Origin: Penaeus vannamei
Taxonomy: Eukaryota > Arthropoda > Malacostraca > Decapoda > Penaeidae
Direction of reading: 5' to 3'
Length of the DNA: 12,500 nt
Assembly: GCF_042767895.1 (NCBI RefSeq)
Contig: NC_091557.1
Location: forward strand, 21,808,593-21,821,092
The position numbers and the translations under genes are program-made. Within the stretch, counting starts at the first letter, position 1; each line of letters starts with the position of its first letter. The notes below the pieces were generated by a model. That model did no database searches and had not been told where the DNA came from. It saw nothing but the letters and a program-made list of their open reading frames with translations. Shown one piece after another: positions 10,987 through 12,500 of this stretch.

Positions 10987-11001
10987 TCGAGGGTGATGGG
11001 G
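10987..11001 (+). other. 15-bp unit (one G lost)
   Basis: The unit reads TCGAGGGTGATGGGG, one G short, moving the phase from 11 back to 10 modulo 16. It is the first of four length changes in the terminal 1.35 kb of the array. Confidence 0.9.
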
Positions 11002-11401
11002 TCGAGGGAGATGGGGGACGAGGGAAATGGGGGCCGAGGGAGATGGGGGCCGAGGGAAATGGGGGCCGAGGGAGATGGGGGTCGAGGGAGATGGGGGCCG
11101 TGGGAGATGGGGGCCGAGGGAAATAAGGGCCGAGGGAGATGGGGGCCGAGGGAAATGGGGGCCGAGGGAAATGGGGGCCGAGGGAGATGGGGGCCGAGGG
11201 AGATGGGGGTCGAGGGAGATGGGGGCCGAGGGAGATGGGGGTCGAGGGAAATGGGGGTCGAGGGAGATGGGGGCCGAGGGAGATGGGGGTCGAAGGAGAT
11301 GGGGGCCGAGGGAGATGGGGGCCGAGGGAGATGGGGGCCGAGGGAGATGGGGGCCGAGGGAAATGGGGGCCGAGGGAGATGGGGGCCGAGGGAAATGGGG
11401 G

Positions 11402-11416
11402 CCGAGGGAGATGGGG
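11402..11416 (+). other. 15-bp unit (one G lost) next to a T-enriched module
   Basis: The unit ends in GGGG instead of GGGGG directly before the second T-enriched module. With the loss at 10987-11001 it explains why modules 1 and 2 are 926 bp apart, not 928. Confidence 0.9.
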
Positions 11417-11544
11417 CCGAGGGAAATTGGGGCCGAGGGAGATGGGGACCGTGGGATATGGGGGCCGTGGGATATGGGGGTCGAGCGAAATTGGGGCCGA
11501 GGGAGATGGGGGCCGTGGGAGATGGGGGCCGAGGGAGATGGGGG
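11417..11544 (+). repeat. T-enriched 8-unit module, copy 2
   Basis: Same eight-unit order as 10491-10618, again followed by a GAGGGTGATG unit (11545-11560). Private changes are GGGGACC before the first CCGTGGGATATG and GAGCGAAATT in the fifth unit. Confidence 0.88.
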
Positions 11545-11608
11545 TCGAGGGTGATGGGGGCCGAGGGAGATGGGGGCCGAGGGAGATGGGGGCCGAGGGA
11601 GATGGGGG

Positions 11609-11736
11609 CCGAGGGAAATTGGGGCCGAGGGAGATGGGGGCCGTGGGATATGGGGGCCGTGGGATATGGGGGTCGAGGGAAATTGGGGCCGAGGGAGATG
11701 GGGGCCGTGGGAGATGGGGGCCGAGGGAGATGGCGA
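11609..11736 (+). repeat. T-enriched 8-unit module, copy 3
   Basis: Same order as copies 1 and 2, starting exactly 192 bp (12 units) after copy 2. Its last unit ends GGCGA instead of GGGGG, and no GTGATG unit follows. The 12-unit spacing suggests that copies 2 and 3 arose by a local tandem duplication. Confidence 0.88.
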
Positions 11737-12120
11737 TCGAGGGAGATGGGGGCCGAGGGAAATGGGGGCCGAGGGAGATGGGGGCCGTGGGAGATGGGGG
11801 CCGAGGGAGATGGGGGCCGAGGGAGATGGGGGTCGAGGGAGATGGGGGCCGAGGGAGATGGGGGCCGAGGGAGATGGGGGCCGAGGGAGATGGGGGCCGA
11901 GGGAGATGGGGGCCGAGGGAGATGGGGGCCGAGGGAGATGGGGGCCGAGGGAGATGGGGGCCGAGGGAGATGGGGGTCGAGGGAGATGGGGGTCGAGGGA
12001 GATGGGGGCCGAGGGAGATGGGGGCCGAGGGAGATGGGGGCCGAGGGAGATGGGGGCCGAGGGAGATGGGGGTCGAGGGAGATGGGGGCCGAGGGAGATG
12101 GGGGCCGAGGGAAATGGGGG
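11737..12120 (+). repeat. Most homogeneous stretch of the array
   Basis: Twenty-four units, nearly all consensus. From 11769 to 12104 I find no AAAT unit, whereas elsewhere about a third of units carry it. Eight consecutive identical consensus units run from 11849 to 11976. The few variants are one CCGTGGG unit near 11785 and TCG units at 11737, 11833, 11977, 11993 and 12073. Confidence 0.8.
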
Positions 12121-12337
12121 CCGAGGGAGATGGGGAGATGGGGGTCGAGGGAGATGGGGGCCGAGGGAGATGGGGCCGAGGGAGATGGGGGTCGAGGGAG
12201 ATGGGGGCCGAGGGAGATGGGGGTCGAGGGAGATGTGGGCCGAGGGAGATGGAGGCCGAGGGAGATGGGGGCCGAGGGAGATGGAGGCCGAGGGAAATGG
12301 GGGCCGAGGGAGATGGGGACCGTGGGAAATGGGGGCC
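12121..12337 (+). repeat. Degenerate right end of the array
   Basis: Two length changes lie close together: a half-unit loss of 8 bp at 12121-12144 (GATGGGGAGATGGGGG) and a one-base loss at 12161-12175. Substitutions also rise, with GATGTGGG, GATGGAGG (twice), GGGGACCGTGGG and a final AAATGGGGGCC. The last recognisable unit ends at about 12337. Such decay at the edge is known from satellite and minisatellite arrays. Confidence 0.85.
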
Positions 12338-12500
12338 CCGTCTAATCCTCGAGAAGGGAGCGAGGGACAAGGCTGAAGGCTCGTTCGCAACACGACCTCG
12401 CGAGCCAACAACGGCCGGGCAGGGAGGCCAACCAGGGGCGTGACCAAAACCAAGATGTTACATGGAAGTAAAATCCAGAATCCTACACTGAACAAAAGAA
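12338..12500. other. Non-repeated right flank; nothing recognised
   Basis: Unique sequence after the array. Positions 12338-12430 are GC- and CpG-rich and include CTCGAG at 12348-12353 and the palindrome CTCGCGAG at 12397-12404. Positions 12431-12500 are AT-richer. The + strand has stops at 12343 (TAA) and 12441 (TGA) in frames that run in from the array. I see no tRNA, terminator, transposon end or target-site duplication, and no gene start that can be supported. It is too short to place by eye. Confidence 0.7.

Larger units (their letters stand above)
1..12337 (+). repeat. 16-bp G-rich minisatellite array, about 770 units
   Basis: Head-to-tail copies of a 16-bp unit, consensus CCGAGGGAGATGGGGG, fill this interval with no foreign sequence and no change of orientation. 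The unit is 10 G, 3 A, 2 C and 1 T, so the + strand is about 80% purine with a G/C skew near 0.67. The common variants are AGAT to AAAT (by eye about a third of units) and CCG to TCG (about a quarter). Rarer variants are GAGGGAG to GAGAGAG, GAGGG to GAAGG or GATGG, CCGAG to CCGTG, ATGGGGG to ATGAGGG, and ATGGGGG to ATAGGGG. Unit length is highly constant: I find only seven units or junctions that are not 16 bp. The array begins before the window and ends at 12337. Function unknown; a non-coding eukaryotic satellite or minisatellite is the best reading. Confidence 0.98.
1..12337 (+). other. Continuous potential G-quadruplex / R-loop tract
   Basis: Each 16-bp unit holds a GGG and a GGGGG run, separated by AGAT inside the unit and by CCGA or TCGA between units. 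Any two adjacent units therefore satisfy the usual four-run pattern of at least three G with loops of about four bases, and this repeats along the whole tract. The AAATGAGGG and AAATAGGGG variants shorten a run but still leave GGG or GGGG. That the motif is present is a direct observation; that it folds in the cell is inference. A transcript with + strand sequence would be G-rich and would favour RNA:DNA hybrids, but I see no promoter for one. Confidence 0.7.

Noticed and set aside
1..12337. CRISPR array
   Set aside because: The period is 16 bp with no unique spacers. Differences between units are point variants, not inserted sequences.
1..12337. Telomeric repeat
   Set aside because: The unit is not TTAGGG, TTTAGGG or another short telomere motif, and the array passes into ordinary unique sequence at its right end. 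A subtelomeric location remains possible but unproven.
1..12337. Assembly or synthetic artefact made by collapsing or copying one unit
   Set aside because: The layered variant barcode, nested block duplications with private substitutions and edge decay are hard to produce by assembly error. The exact 506-bp duplication is the one place where a read check would still be sensible.
6107..12370. Third long minus-strand frame of 2087 codons
   Set aside because: It starts at TTG in the flank (12368-12370) and runs through the array until a chance TCA at 6107. Same composition artefact.
12375..12400. Possible tRNA-derived SINE B-box (GTTCGCAAC near 12383)
   Set aside because: It lacks the conserved A after GTTCG, there is no A-box at a proper distance (that position is repeat array), and no tRNA fold is visible.
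12397..12404. CTCGCGAG palindrome as a regulatory site
   Set aside because: A single 8-bp palindrome in CpG-rich DNA with no gene nearby. It resembles a TCTCGCGAGA-type promoter element only in its core, and the flanking bases do not complete it.
10276..12443. Plus-strand glycine/arginine/tryptophan-rich frames running through the right end of the array into the flank
   Set aside because: Each unit supplies an ATG, and frames end wherever a stop-making variant falls. Those leaving the array stop within about 110 bp in unrelated flank, with no conserved C-terminal domain.
4..12495. Minus-strand giant proline-rich protein of more than 4000 residues, with a hydrophobic N-terminal stretch encoded in the flank that resembles a signal peptide
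   Set aside because: The frame opens with TTG, has no supporting promoter or in-frame ATG that I can see, and its openness follows from the stop-free C-rich repeat. All three frames give the same peptide family. The hydrophobic start is a short chance stretch in AT-richer flank.

Overview
The window is almost entirely one tandem repeat. From base 1 to about 12337 it is an uninterrupted minisatellite of a 16-bp unit, consensus CCGAGGGAGATGGGGG on the + strand, in about 770 head-to-tail copies with no inversion and no insertion of other DNA. The left edge of the window lies inside the array, so its true start is not seen. The right edge of the array is seen at about 12337 and is followed by 163 bp of non-repeated sequence. 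I see no supportable gene, RNA gene, mobile element, CRISPR array or bacterial regulatory signal. Very long open frames exist on both strands, but they follow from a 16-bp, stop-poor, strongly strand-skewed unit and are not evidence of coding.

Organism: a 12-kb, indel-poor, G-rich array with layered higher-order repeats and no surrounding gene density is typical of a eukaryotic chromosome (subtelomeric, pericentromeric or intergenic minisatellite). I cannot name a species or clade, and the short flank matches nothing I recognise.

Layout: (1) 1-3865 holds three related large blocks. Block A (1-1510) is copied almost colinearly as block C (2337-3865), and its first part also as block B (about 1505-2220). 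(2) 3866-5400 is rich in a 10-unit (160-bp) block and an adjacent pair of 18-unit (288-bp) blocks. (3) 5400-10490 continues the mosaic, including a 288-bp block repeated 1504 bp away and a perfectly identical 506-bp duplication 944 bp apart. (4) 10491-11736 contains three copies of a T-enriched 8-unit module (units with AAATTGGGG and CCGTGGGATATG) seen almost nowhere else. (5) 11737-12337 is the most uniform part, nearly lacking the common AAAT variant, but the terminal 1.35 kb carries four of the seven unit-length changes in the whole array. (6) 12338-12500 is unique flank, GC- and CpG-rich up to about 12430 and then AT-richer.

Most units differ from consensus at only a few sites: AGAT versus AAAT, CCG versus TCG, and rarer GAGAGAG, GAAGG, GATGG, CCGTGGG and ATGAGGG types. 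The order of these variants works as a barcode that reveals the internal duplications. The + strand carries two G-runs per unit along its whole length, so the array is a continuous potential G-quadruplex tract with extreme G/C strand asymmetry.
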